Shown in pieces: positions 27,095-35,497 of a stretch of 64,000 nt of DNA (position 1 is the stretch's first letter; every line of letters starts with the position of its first letter). The translations under genes and the position numbers were made by a program. A model generated the notes under the pieces. That model was not told the origin of the DNA and did not search any database. It saw only the letters and a program-made list of their open reading frames with translations. The stretch comes from Halolamina sp. CBA1230 (GTDB taxonomy: Archaea; Halobacteriota; Halobacteria; Halobacteriales; Haloferacaceae). The stretch is taken from NCBI RefSeq assembly GCF_002025255.2, contig NZ_CP054587.1, positions 1,426,001-1,490,000 on the forward strand, given 5' to 3'.

Positions 27095-27667
27095 ATGTCC
27101 GACAAACAGTTCACGTTCTTCGAGTTCCACTTCCACGACGGCTTCCAGCTCGGCCCGCGCAGCCTGGGTGACGCGACAGAACTGGACGAGGCGACCGACG
27201 ACTCGCAGACGACGGACACGTCGACGGCCGAGACGATCGAGGAGTCGAGCGACGACTCCGGTCCGGGCGTGCTCGGTCCGCTGCTCGGGCTCGGCGCCCT
27301 CGCCGGCCTCGCCTACGCCGTCCGGAAGCTGCTCGACGGGGTCGAGCCGGAGGGGTTCGACGCGCTGGACGACATCGATGGGGAGGTCGAGGACGGCACG
27401 GACGACGTCGAGGAGGAGTTCGGGGGCAGCACGGACGACGTCGAGGAGGAGTTCGGGGGCAGCACGGACGACGTCGAGGAGGAGTTCGGGGGCAGCACGG
27501 ACGACCCCGAGGAGGACTCCGTCCCGATCGAGATCACCAGTCCCGAGGAGGAGACGGACGGCGGCCTCGCCGCCCTTCTCGCCGGCGCTGCCGTGCTGCT
27601 GCTCCTGTTCGCGCTGGCCGTGAAGAAGCTGCTGAGCGGGAGCGAGGAGATCGTCGTCGAGGACTGA
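27095..27667 (+). CDS. Acidic two-helix membrane protein with 11-residue repeats
   Basis: A 190-residue protein. A short cytoplasmic or surface head (SDKQFTFFEFHFHDGFQLG) leads to a first membrane helix (LGPLLGLGALAGLAYAV), an acidic loop, and a second helix near the end (LLAGAAVLLLLFALAVKKLL). The loop holds three perfect copies of DDVEEEFGGST encoded by a 33-base tandem repeat at 27401-27499. The loop is probably disordered and highly negative. Function is unknown. ATG 27095 is chosen because the upstream open frame spans the neighbour gene. Confidence 0.75.
   Translation: MSDKQFTFFEFHFHDGFQLGPRSLGDATELDEATDDSQTTDTSTAETIEESSDDSGPGVLGPLLGLGALAGLAYAVRKLLDGVEPEGFDALDDIDGEVEDGTDDVEEEFGGSTDDVEEEFGGSTDDVEEEFGGSTDDPEEDSVPIEITSPEEETDGGLAALLAGAAVLLLLFALAVKKLLSGSEEIVVED
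27401..27499 (+). repeat. Three perfect 33-base tandem repeats inside a gene
   Basis: Three identical 33-base units encode DDVEEEFGGST three times. A further six bases (GACGAC) of a fourth unit follow. Perfect identity at the DNA level, including synonymous positions, points to recent expansion by slippage or unequal recombination. Confidence 0.95.
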
Positions 27668-27704
27668 GCGAGGGTTTTTGCCCGCCGCCCGCCGAGGGAC
27701 GGGT

Positions 27705-28667
27705 ATGGATCTCTTCCGCAGCGTCGACGCCGTGGTTTCGGCCTCCGGCGACGGCGTCGTCGACTGGGCGGCCGTCTCCGAGGCCGCCAAATCCGGGACC
27801 GACCCGGGCTCGCTCGACGTTTCGGCGGCCGACCGCGAGGGGTACGCGACCGACGTCCGCGACGCCCGCGACCGGATCCGCGAGGTCGGCGGCGTCGCGT
27901 TCGACGTGCCCGAGACGATCTCGCTCCAGAACCGCCACCACTGGATCGACGCCAACGTCGACACGTTCCGCCGCCTGATCGAACCGATGGCCGAGGAGTT
28001 CGACCAGCCGCTGTTCCCCGGCGCCTCCCGCGTGGTCAACACCGGTTCGATGTCGTTCTCGCTTGCCTTCCTCGCGCGGAACGTGCTCGGGCAGTACGAC
28101 CCGCTCCTGCTCGCCGAAGCAGAGGGCGGTCCGACCCACGAACTCTACTTCGTCCACCCGAACATCGAGCGCACCGCCGAGGAGCTGAACGTCGACTTCC
28201 CGCGGTTCCGGCGCTGGATCGCGTTCCACGAGGTGACCCACGCCGCGGAGTTCGGTACCGCCGAGTGGCTGCCGGAGTACCTCGAATCGCGGATGCGCGA
28301 AACGGTCACGGAGCTCTCCGCCGGCGGGGTGGACCGCGAGGCGTTCGCCGAACTCGACGCCGCGATGACGGCGGTCGAGGGGTACGCGGAGCTGCTGATG
28401 GATCGCGCGTTCGACGAGGAGTACGACGATCTGCGCCGGAAGATCGACGCCCGACGCGGCGGCGGCGGACCCGTGGATCAGCTGATCCGCCGCCTGCTCG
28501 GGCTCGGGCTCAAACGCCGCCAGTACGAGCGCGGCGCCGACTTTTTCAACGCCGTCGCCGACGCGGAGGGGTTGGAGACGGCCGCGAGAGTGTGGGACGG
28601 CCCCGAGAACCTCCCGACCGACGAGGAGCTCGACGACCCGGAGCTCTGGCTCGCCCGGACCGCGTAG
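27705..28667 (+). CDS. Zinc metalloprotease-like protein of the F420-associated DUF2342 type
   Basis: A 320-residue protein with a zinc-binding HEVTH motif in WIAFHEVTHAAEFG and a glutamate further on in AVEGYAELLMD, a combination typical of the DUF2342 group that genome studies have linked to coenzyme F420 ("F420 biosynthesis-associated protein"). The helical N-terminal region has SLQNRHHWIDANVDTFRRLI. There is no signal peptide, so it is cytosolic. ATG 27705 (MDLFRSVDAV) is chosen over a near upstream start. Whether it cleaves proteins is not established. Confidence 0.8.
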   Translation: MDLFRSVDAVVSASGDGVVDWAAVSEAAKSGTDPGSLDVSAADREGYATDVRDARDRIREVGGVAFDVPETISLQNRHHWIDANVDTFRRLIEPMAEEFDQPLFPGASRVVNTGSMSFSLAFLARNVLGQYDPLLLAEAEGGPTHELYFVHPNIERTAEELNVDFPRFRRWIAFHEVTHAAEFGTAEWLPEYLESRMRETVTELSAGGVDREAFAELDAAMTAVEGYAELLMDRAFDEEYDDLRRKIDARRGGGGPVDQLIRRLLGLGLKRRQYERGADFFNAVADAEGLETAARVWDGPENLPTDEELDDPELWLARTA

Positions 28668-28886
28668 CTACCACTCGCGGTCGGTCGTGTCGGGCATGAC
28701 CTTCCGGAGGTTCCGGACGACAAACCACGTGATCACGGCGCCGACGACCAGCCCCGCGACGCCGGCCAGCAGCGCGAACCGCGGGCCGGAGCCGGCCTGG
28801 ATCGACACGAGCACGCCGGAGAGCCCGATGATCAGCACGAACCCGACCTGCAGCGCCAGCGAGCCGTAGTCCCGGTCACCCGCCAC
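28668..28886 (-). CDS. Small two-helix membrane protein
   Basis: A 72-residue protein with two hydrophobic helices (LALQVGFVLIIGLSGVLVSI and FALLAGVAGLVVGAVITWFV) and a basic end VVRNLRKVMPDTTDREW. It starts with GTG at 28886 and is convergent with the metalloprotease-like gene, with no bases between the stops. Function is unknown. Confidence 0.7.
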   Translation of the reverse strand: MAGDRDYGSLALQVGFVLIIGLSGVLVSIQAGSGPRFALLAGVAGLVVGAVITWFVVRNLRKVMPDTTDREW

Positions 28887-28933
28887 CGCGAACCCTCCGT
28901 TTCATAACCCCAGAGAGGCGGGTCGGCGGCTTG

Positions 28934-29019
28934 AACGCGGCGGTTGTCGATCCGTCACGGTGACTGTCAACCGCGGCGGTCGTCGATCCTCCGCGGTGAC
29001 GGCCAACCGCGGCGGCTCC
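28934..29019. repeat. 36-base tandem repeat upstream of the AAC(3)-like gene
   Basis: Two full units (28934-28968, 35 bases, and 28969-29004, 36 bases) and a partial third (29005-29019) follow each other without spacers. Each full unit begins AAC(C)GCGGCGG, contains GTCGTCGATC or a near form, and holds two CCGCGG palindromes in the second copy that could form a hairpin. The array lies directly before the promoter of the gene starting at 29060. Confidence 0.8.
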
Positions 29020-29059
29020 ACCCCACAAGACATCTATACCGCGCACCCGCCCCGACAGT

Positions 29060-29872
29060 ATGAGCGAACACGCCGCCGTCGAAGCGGTCGACGACCCCGT
29101 CACCGTCGATCGAATCGCCGCCGGCCTCCGCGAACTCGGGGTCGAGTCGGACGACACCCTCCTCGTCCACAGCGCGCTCTCGGAACTCGGCTGGGTCGCC
29201 GGCGGGCCACAGGCCGTCGTCGACGCGCTCCAGCGCGTGCTGACGGAGGACGGCACACTCGTCATGCCGACGCACTCGACGCAGTACAGCGATCCGTCGG
29301 TCTGGACGAACCCCGCAGTTCCGGACGATTGGGTCGATCAGATCCGCGACTCGATGCCGCCGTTCCGGCCCGCGGTGACGCCGACCCGGGGGATGGGCGC
29401 GGTCGCGGAGTGTTTCCGGGACGACCCCGACGCCGTGCGGAGCCGGCACCCACTCTACTCCTTCGCGGCGTGGGGCAGCGACGCCGAGGCGATCGTCGCG
29501 GACCACAGCTTCGAGAACGCGATGGGCGAGAACTCACCGCTCGCGGAGGTGTACGAGCGCGACGGCTCGGTGCTCATGCTCGGGATCGACCACGAAACGA
29601 ACACCTCGCTCCACCTCGCGGAGTACCGCAGCGGCGTCGACCTCGGGGAGGTCACCGAGACCGCACCCGTTCTCAGCGACGACGAGCGAACGATGGTCGA
29701 GTGGACCGACATCGAACACGACAGCGACGACTTCCCCGAGGTCGGCGCGGCGTTCGAGCGCGAGCATCCGGACGCGGTGGTCGCGGGCGACGTCGGGGCG
29801 GCGACGGCGAAACTGGTCGATCAGCCGGCGCTGGTGGATTTCGGCGCCGAGTGGCTCGCTACCAACCGCTGA
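29060..29872 (+). CDS. Aminoglycoside N3-acetyltransferase-like protein, AAC(3) family
   Basis: A 270-residue member of the AAC(3)/YokD family. It shows the family landmarks LLVHSALSELGWVAGGPQAV near residue 35, TLVMPTHSTQYS, RGMGAVAECFR, SRHPLYSFAAWG and the catalytic-type histidine in GIDHETNTSLHLAEY. Family enzymes use acetyl-CoA to modify the 3-amino group of aminoglycosides, but archaeal ribosomes are mostly insensitive to these drugs, so the natural substrate is probably another amine. A weak TATA-like CTATACC lies about 25 bases before the ATG. Confidence 0.88.
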   Translation: MSEHAAVEAVDDPVTVDRIAAGLRELGVESDDTLLVHSALSELGWVAGGPQAVVDALQRVLTEDGTLVMPTHSTQYSDPSVWTNPAVPDDWVDQIRDSMPPFRPAVTPTRGMGAVAECFRDDPDAVRSRHPLYSFAAWGSDAEAIVADHSFENAMGENSPLAEVYERDGSVLMLGIDHETNTSLHLAEYRSGVDLGEVTETAPVLSDDERTMVEWTDIEHDSDDFPEVGAAFEREHPDAVVAGDVGAATAKLVDQPALVDFGAEWLATNR

Positions 29873-29899
29873 GTCGGCAGACGGCTCAACGAACCCTGA

Positions 29900-30151
29900 T
29901 CACCGGTTCCGGTCGATCCACGCACAGAAGGCGTCGAAATCTTCGGCACCGCACTGGTCGGCGATGTTCCGGAGTGTATCTCCACCCACCTCGTGACCGA
30001 CCGGGACGGAGACGAGCCGTCCCTCGGTGCTGTGTCCTTCTGGCGGGTCCCAGCACAGCCGAACGTGGCTCCCCTCGCGTCCGACCAGGCTGTAGTTGTG
30101 GTCGGTGAGGACTTTGACGATGTCGCGGCTGGGGAAATTCCTCCGGACCAC
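29900..30151 (-). CDS. hicA: HicA-type mRNA interferase toxin
   Basis: An 83-residue protein with the HicA double-stranded RNA-binding-like fold. FPSRDIVKVLTDHNYSLVGR is the first helix and strand, and GREGSHVRLCW contains the conserved G-S-H whose histidine is essential for RNA cleavage in the family. VSVPVGHEVGGDTLRNIADQ corresponds to the end VP-H-E-x-x-x-G-T-L-x-x-I. It starts at GTG 30151, two bases after the HicB stop, so hicB is transcribed first, the reverse of the more common order. Confidence 0.9.
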   Translation of the reverse strand: MVRRNFPSRDIVKVLTDHNYSLVGREGSHVRLCWDPPEGHSTEGRLVSVPVGHEVGGDTLRNIADQCGAEDFDAFCAWIDRNR

Positions 30152-30153
30152 CG

Positions 30154-30474
30154 TTACCGCATGAAATCAGGGAGCTCGGTGTCGCTATCCCGGGCTTCCT
30201 TGACCTCGTCCGGGTCGATTCCGAGATCTTCCAGCACCTCCTTTTCCTCCTCCCAGGAGTCGATGGACTGGCCTGCTTCACCAGTGTGGAGGGCTACCGC
30301 TTCGTCGAGCATCGCCAACGCCTCCTCACGCGTGTCGCCGACGGAAGCGACCCCCAGATCTTCGTCGACGGCCGACCAGTTCTCGGCGTCCTCGTTCCAC
30401 GACAGCGAGATGTTACGGGACGCTGGGTCGTCGGTCGCCGAGCCGTCGTTCGGCGTGTCGGTGCTCACGCTCAC
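30154..30474 (-). CDS. hicB: HicB-type antitoxin
   Basis: A 106-residue protein with the partial RNase H-like fold of HicB. NISLSWNEDAENWSAVDEDL and GVASVGDTREEALAMLDEAV match the strand-turn-strand and the helix with its conserved G-x-T-x-x-E-A. No clear DNA-binding domain follows, only an acidic end KEARDSDTELPDFMR, so autorepression may rely on another region. The start is uncertain: GTG 30474 and GTG 30468 both give sensible proteins, while the longer frame uses TTG 30495. Neutralises HicA by direct binding. Confidence 0.82.
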   Translation of the reverse strand: MSVSTDTPNDGSATDDPASRNISLSWNEDAENWSAVDEDLGVASVGDTREEALAMLDEAVALHTGEAGQSIDSWEEEKEVLEDLGIDPDEVKEARDSDTELPDFMR

Positions 30475-30700
30475 ACATCGGTCCCACTGGGCCAAAAGGA
30501 TTCGGGAGGATGTTCAGACCCGGAGAATCACCCGTCCGAGGCTCGGAACGAGGGTCGTCGAAACGCTGGCTGGCGATTCCCTGTAACGTCGGGGGTCTGC
30601 AGCGTGGGCCCACGAGTCAGTTCGCCGCCGAGTGGATGAGCGACCATCGCTGAGGCTCCGCACCGACACCGTTTACCTCCGGGACCCACTCCTACCCACA

Positions 30701-33460
30701 ATGCGAATCCGGGGACCGATCGTCGACGTGGGCGAGCCACGGACTGCGGGCGGTGCCGACCTCGTCGAGCTCACGATCCGGCCCGAGCGCGGCGCCGCCG
30801 ACGCGACGACGGTGACGCTGTGGAACAAGTGGGCCGAGACCGCCGACTACGCCGAGGAGGGGATGGAGCTGCTCGTCACCGACGCCGAGGCCGAGGAGTT
30901 CCGCGGCGAGACCACCTACGAGACCACGCCCGACTCGTGGGTCGTTCTCGAACCCGAGTTCCTCGTCGACGTGACCGCCGTGCGCTCGTGGGTGCAGTGC
31001 CCGCGGATGTACTACCTGAACAAGCTCTCCGGCGTTCCCCTCAAATACCCCGTCGTGAAGGGGACCGTCGTCCACGAGGTGTTCGGCGACCTGCTCCGGG
31101 GACGGGACCTGGAGGAGTCGATCGACCACCGCGTCGCGGAGGCCGGCCTCGAACTCGGTGCGCTCGGCTACGACCGCGAGGAGGTCGAGAACGAGGTGCG
31201 CCGGAACGCCGCCGCCGTCGAGGGGTGGCTCCAGCAGGGCACCCTCACCGAGGAGGACACCTGGCGCTCGGAGTATACGCTCATTTCACCCACGTTCGGG
31301 CTGAAGGGCCGCGCCGACGCGCTCCGGCGGGGGATGCCCGTCGAACTCAAGACGGGGAAGAACACCAAACGCGAGCCGCGGTTCCAGGACAAGATGCAGG
31401 CGGCCTGCTACGCGCTGATGCTCGAGGAGCAGGGCGTCGAGGCCGACACCGGCACGCTGCTCTACACGAAGAACACCGCGCTCGAACGCAGCGAGGCGAC
31501 CGGCGACCTCGCGCCCGCGAAGGAGTTCTCGGTCGGCCCGGGGCTGCTGAAGTTCGTCGTCCGCACGCGAAACGAGCTCGCGGCGATGGAGTTCGACACC
31601 TCGATCCCCACGGGGTTCGAGGCCGACGCGACCTGCCAGTACTGCTTCGAGCAGGACACCTGCATGGTCGTCTCGGGCCGACTCGATCAGGAGTCGAAGG
31701 CCGGCCAGATCGGCCAACCGCTGCCGTCCGAGGAGCGCGCGTACTTCGAGGGGTTCTACCAGGCCATCGAGGCCGAACGCCGCGAGGTCCACGCCGAGTA
31801 CCGCAAGCTCTGGGAGCAGGACGCCGAGGAACGCGCCGACGACGACCGCGCGCTGCTGAACCTCGAACCGCTCGGCCGCGAGGAACTCCCCGGCGGGCGC
31901 TGGCGCCTGCGCGCGGAGAAACCCGACGACGCCGTCTCGAAACTCCGCGAGGGTGACGTGGCGCTCGCGAGCGACGGCGACCCCGTCTCGGGCCACGCCG
32001 AACTCTGCCGGATCCAGAGCCTCGGCAGCGGGAAGGCCGGCGCCGAGATCGTCGTCGAGGCCGACGAGCCCGTCGACGTCCGGCGACTGGACGTGTACCC
32101 CTCCGAGCTCTCGGTCGACCGGATGCTGACCGCGCTCCACGACGGCGTGCTGAAGGGCGACCCCGACCGGAAGGACGCCCTGTTCGGTCGACGGGAGCCG
32201 GAGTTCTCGGGCGAAGAGCGGGAGTACATCGACAACAACGACGCCCAGAACGACGCCGTCAACCTCGCGACCCGCGCCGAGGACTTCGCGCTGGTCCACG
32301 GCCCGCCCGGGACGGGGAAGACGTACACCATCGCACGGACGGTGAAGGCGCTGATCGAGGACGGCGAGCGCGTGCTGCTCTCGGCCTTTACCAACCGCGC
32401 GGTCGACAACGCGCTCGAAGCGGTGCTCGACGCCGGCGTCGACGGGAGCGAGATCGTCCGCGTCGGCACCGAGTCCGGCATCCGCGAGGACATGAGCGAG
32501 CTCCACCTCGAGGAGACCGGCGATCCGGGCGACCGCATCTCGGAACTGAAGGAAGCCTCGCTCGTCGCGGCGACGACGGCCTCCTGTGGCTCCCGAGTGA
32601 TGCGCGAGGAGGCGTTCGACGTGGCGCTGGTCGACGAGGCGTCCCAGCTCACCGAGCCAGCGACGCTCGCGGCGATCAACCTCGCCGAGCGGTTCGTGCT
32701 CGTCGGCGATCACGAACAGCTCCCGCCCGTCGTGCAGGCCGAAGGCGGGGAGAAGTGGACCGAGGGGTTCGGCAGCCCCGCGGCAGCGGACGGCGGGACC
32801 GCGGCGGCGGAGAACGCAGCCGGAGACGACCGCACGCCGCGGCTCGACCTCTCGACCTCGCTGTTCGAGCGCCTGCACGACCTCGCGCCCGAGGCGTCGG
32901 TGCTGCTGGACCGCCAGTACCGGATGGCCCAGCGCATCCAGGCGTTCCCCTCCCGGGAGTTCTACGACGGCGCGCTCCGGCCCGCGAACGGCGAGGTGGC
33001 GGCCCAGCGGATCGGTGATCTCCCCGGGATCGATACGGGGGCGCTCCCCGAGACCCTGCGCGATCCGGTCGCCTTCGTCGACCCCGAGGGGGAGCGCGAG
33101 GGGAACACCAACCCCGCGGAGGCCGATCGCGTCGCCGAGATCGTCGAGCAGTTCGTCGCGGCGGGCGTCGACGAGGACGACATCGGCGTGATCGCGCCGT
33201 TCCGGGCTCAGGTCGCGGAGATCTCCCGGCGCGTCGACACCACCGTCGACACGGTCGACCGGTTCCAGGGGTCGAGCGAGGAGGTCATCATCGTCTCCTT
33301 CGTCGCCACGGGCGAGCTCTCGGGGCCGATCTACGACGACCCGCGACGGATGAACGTCGCGCTCACGCGGGCGAAGAAGTCGCTCGTCCTGGTCGGCGAC
33401 CCGGGCGCGCTCGCGTCGGACCCGTTCTACGAACGAATGCTCGACTGGGCACACAGATAG
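30701..33460 (+). CDS. Dna2-like nuclease-helicase
   Basis: A 919-residue fusion of a Cas4/RecB-type nuclease and a superfamily 1B helicase. The nuclease half has a first cysteine in VQCPRMYYLNKLSG, the acidic and lysine residues GRADALR and PVELKTGKN, and a C-x2-C-x5-C group (CQYCFEQDTC), together the four ligands of a 4Fe-4S cluster. The helicase half has Walker A GPPGTGKT at about residue 534, LVDEASQLTEP, VGDHEQLPPVV, LDRQYRM, VDRFQGSSEEV and RRMNVALTRAKKSL. Dna2-type enzymes cut 5' flaps and resect ends. ATG 30701 is the likely start because a TATA-like TTTAC lies about 30 bases before it. Confidence 0.92.
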   Translation: MRIRGPIVDVGEPRTAGGADLVELTIRPERGAADATTVTLWNKWAETADYAEEGMELLVTDAEAEEFRGETTYETTPDSWVVLEPEFLVDVTAVRSWVQCPRMYYLNKLSGVPLKYPVVKGTVVHEVFGDLLRGRDLEESIDHRVAEAGLELGALGYDREEVENEVRRNAAAVEGWLQQGTLTEEDTWRSEYTLISPTFGLKGRADALRRGMPVELKTGKNTKREPRFQDKMQAACYALMLEEQGVEADTGTLLYTKNTALERSEATGDLAPAKEFSVGPGLLKFVVRTRNELAAMEFDTSIPTGFEADATCQYCFEQDTCMVVSGRLDQESKAGQIGQPLPSEERAYFEGFYQAIEAERREVHAEYRKLWEQDAEERADDDRALLNLEPLGREELPGGRWRLRAEKPDDAVSKLREGDVALASDGDPVSGHAELCRIQSLGSGKAGAEIVVEADEPVDVRRLDVYPSELSVDRMLTALHDGVLKGDPDRKDALFGRREPEFSGEEREYIDNNDAQNDAVNLATRAEDFALVHGPPGTGKTYTIARTVKALIEDGERVLLSAFTNRAVDNALEAVLDAGVDGSEIVRVGTESGIREDMSELHLEETGDPGDRISELKEASLVAATTASCGSRVMREEAFDVALVDEASQLTEPATLAAINLAERFVLVGDHEQLPPVVQAEGGEKWTEGFGSPAAADGGTAAAENAAGDDRTPRLDLSTSLFERLHDLAPEASVLLDRQYRMAQRIQAFPSREFYDGALRPANGEVAAQRIGDLPGIDTGALPETLRDPVAFVDPEGEREGNTNPAEADRVAEIVEQFVAAGVDEDDIGVIAPFRAQVAEISRRVDTTVDTVDRFQGSSEEVIIVSFVATGELSGPIYDDPRRMNVALTRAKKSLVLVGDPGALASDPFYERMLDWAHR

Positions 33461-33602
33461 ACTAAACGCATCAATCGGCGAACGTAAACGAACCATTCCG
33501 GGGTCGTTCCACCGGGATTTCGCGGGTCAGCGTTGGTCTGGCCCACAAGCCTTTTGTCCGGGTTCCCCGTCACTCCCGATCAACGATGAGGGGAGCGCAC
33601 GC

Positions 33603-34793
33603 ATGAAGCTGGCAATGATCGGCTTCGGCCAGGCCGGCGGGAAGATCGTCGACAAGTTCGTCGGCTACGACGCCGAACAGGGCTCGGACATCGTCCGGGC
33701 CGCTGTCGCGGTCAACACCGCCAAGGCCGACCTGATGGGGCTGGAGAACATCCCGGAGAGCCAACGCGTGCTCATCGGGCAGTCCCGGGTGAAGGGCCAC
33801 GGCGTCGGCGCCGACAACGAGCTCGGCGCGGAGATCGCCGAGGAGGACATGGACGAGGTGCAGGGCGCCATCGACTCCATCCCGGTCCACGAGGTCGACG
33901 CGTTCCTCGTGATCGCCGGGCTCGGCGGCGGCACCGGGAGCGGCGGCGCACCCGTGATCGCCAAACACCTCAAACGGATCTACACCGAACCCGTCTACGG
34001 GATGGGGATCCTGCCGGGCTCCGACGAGGGGGGGATCTACACCCTCAACGCGGCGCGATCCTTCCAGACGTTCGTCCGCGAGGTGGACAACCTCCTCGTG
34101 TTCGACAACGACGCCTGGCGCAAAACCGGCGAGTCCGTCCAGGGCGGCTACGACCAGATCAACGAGGAGATCGTCAAGCGGTTCGGCATCCTGTTCGGCG
34201 CCGGCGAGGTCGAGCAGGGTGGCGAGGTCGCCGAGAGCGTCGTCGACTCCTCGGAGATCATCAACACGCTCTCCGGCGGCGGCGTCTCCACCGTCGGCTA
34301 CGCCCGCGAGGAGGTCGAGAACGCCGGCGGCGGCGGTGGCGGCGGCGGCCTCCTCTCGCGGCTCACCGGCGGCGAGGAGGACGAGGAGCTCGACACTGCC
34401 CACACCACCAACCGCATCACCAGCCTCGTCCGGAAGGCCGCGCTCGGCCGGCTCACCCTTCCCTGCGAGATCGAGGGCACCGAGCGCGCGCTGCTGGTGA
34501 TGGCCGGCCCGCCGAAGTACCTCAACCGCAAAGGGATCGAGCGCGGCCGGAAGTGGCTCGAGGAGCAGACGGGCTCGATGGAGGTCCGCGGCGGCGACTA
34601 CCCGGTCCCCGGCGCGAACTTCGTCGCCAGCGTGATCCTGCTGTCGGGCGTGAACAACGTCCCGCGGATCAAGGAGCTCCAGCAGGTCGCCATCGAGGCC
34701 CAGGAGAACATCGAGGATATCGAGGAGGAGAGCGAGGAGAACCTCGACGAGCTCGTCAACGACGACGACGACGAACTCGAGTCGCTGTTCTGA
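33603..34793 (+). CDS. cetZ: CetZ, tubulin-like cell-shape protein
   Basis: A 396-residue CetZ-family GTPase. The nucleotide-binding motifs are FGQAGGKIVDKF near the start, the tubulin signature GLGGGTGSGGAPVI around residues 105-115, and NTAKADL. The T7-like loop and the C-terminal assembly domain end in an acidic tail (DDDDELESLF). A glycine-rich insert (GGGGGGGGLLSRL) sits before the second domain. CetZ1 controls rod formation and swimming motility in Haloferax, and cofC is found near cetZ there also. A purine-rich GAGGGGAG precedes the ATG. Confidence 0.95.
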   Translation: MKLAMIGFGQAGGKIVDKFVGYDAEQGSDIVRAAVAVNTAKADLMGLENIPESQRVLIGQSRVKGHGVGADNELGAEIAEEDMDEVQGAIDSIPVHEVDAFLVIAGLGGGTGSGGAPVIAKHLKRIYTEPVYGMGILPGSDEGGIYTLNAARSFQTFVREVDNLLVFDNDAWRKTGESVQGGYDQINEEIVKRFGILFGAGEVEQGGEVAESVVDSSEIINTLSGGGVSTVGYAREEVENAGGGGGGGGLLSRLTGGEEDEELDTAHTTNRITSLVRKAALGRLTLPCEIEGTERALLVMAGPPKYLNRKGIERGRKWLEEQTGSMEVRGGDYPVPGANFVASVILLSGVNNVPRIKELQQVAIEAQENIEDIEEESEENLDELVNDDDDELESLF

Positions 34794-34808
34794 GCAGCCC
34801 CGCCCCTC

Positions 34809-35420
34809 GTGCACGCCGTCGTCCCCTTCTCCGCCGACCGCCCGAAGACCCGTCTCGCCGACGTGCTCACGCCCGCGGAGCGCCGCGAGTTCTCGGCGGC
34901 GATGCTGCGTGACGTGCTCGACGCGCTCGCGGCGGTCCCCCAGGAGCTGGACGTGACCGTGCTCGCGACTGGTGAGGTCGACGTCGACGTGCCGGTCGAA
35001 ACCGACGAGCGGTCGCTGACGCCCGCGGTGAACGACCGCCTCGACACGGCGCCGACCGCGGTGGTGATGGCCGACCTCGCGCTCGCGACGCCGGCCGCGC
35101 TCGCGGACCTGCTGGACTCGACGGCGGATCTCGCCATCGCCGCCGGCCTCGGCGGCGGCACCAACGCCTTCCTCGCCCGCGACACGGCGTTCCGCGTCGA
35201 CTACCACGGCGCCTCCTACCGTGACCACCTCGCGATCGCCCGCGAGGAAGGGCTCTCGGTTCGGGAGGTCGACTCCCGGCTGGTCGCGGTCGATATCGAC
35301 GAACCCGAGGACCTCGCGGAGCTACTGCTCCACGGCGGCGGCGCCGCGCGGGACTGGCTGGTCGACGCGGGGTTCGAGTTGGCTATCGACGGTGGCCGGG
35401 TCGACGTGGTTCGGGAGTAA
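34809..35420 (+). CDS. cofC: 2-phospho-L-lactate guanylyltransferase
   Basis: A 203-residue nucleotidyltransferase that makes lactyl-2-diphospho-5'-guanosine, the donor of the F420 side chain. HAVVPFSADRPKTRLADVLT is the nucleotide-binding start (with K-x-R-L), and VVMADLALATPAAL and GLGGGTNAFLARD match CofC; the metal-binding aspartate of the ADL motif is visible. Start is GTG 34809, 15 bases after the cetZ stop, so the two are one transcript. Length is normal for the family. Confidence 0.93.
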   Translation: MHAVVPFSADRPKTRLADVLTPAERREFSAAMLRDVLDALAAVPQELDVTVLATGEVDVDVPVETDERSLTPAVNDRLDTAPTAVVMADLALATPAALADLLDSTADLAIAAGLGGGTNAFLARDTAFRVDYHGASYRDHLAIAREEGLSVREVDSRLVAVDIDEPEDLAELLLHGGGAARDWLVDAGFELAIDGGRVDVVRE

Positions 35421-35468
35421 GCGGGGGAGCGGGCTCGCCGCCTCGGGGGGTCGCTGCCCGGTTCCCAC

Positions 35469-35479
35469 GAACTGGGTTC
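35469..35479. promoter_or_regulatory. GAAC-TGG-GTTC inverted repeat upstream of the NO reductase
   Basis: A short inverted repeat with 4-bp arms and a 3-base spacer, starting directly in CGAAC. It sits about 10 bases upstream of the TATA-like box. The form resembles the CGAAC-N4-GTTCG site proposed for the haloarchaeal denitrification regulator NarO, but the spacer is one base shorter and the last base differs. Confidence 0.35.
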
Positions 35480-35488
35480 CGGACCCAA

Positions 35489-35497
35489 CCTAAAAGG
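35489..35497 (+). promoter_or_regulatory. TATA-like box of the NO reductase gene
   Basis: CCTAAAAGG lies about 27 bases upstream of ATG 35521. This spacing fits a leaderless transcript starting at or just before the start codon. Confidence 0.5.

Noticed and set aside
31286-33496. 736-codon open frame opposite the Dna2-like gene
   Set aside because: Shadow of a strongly supported gene; composition is low in variety and no motif is found.
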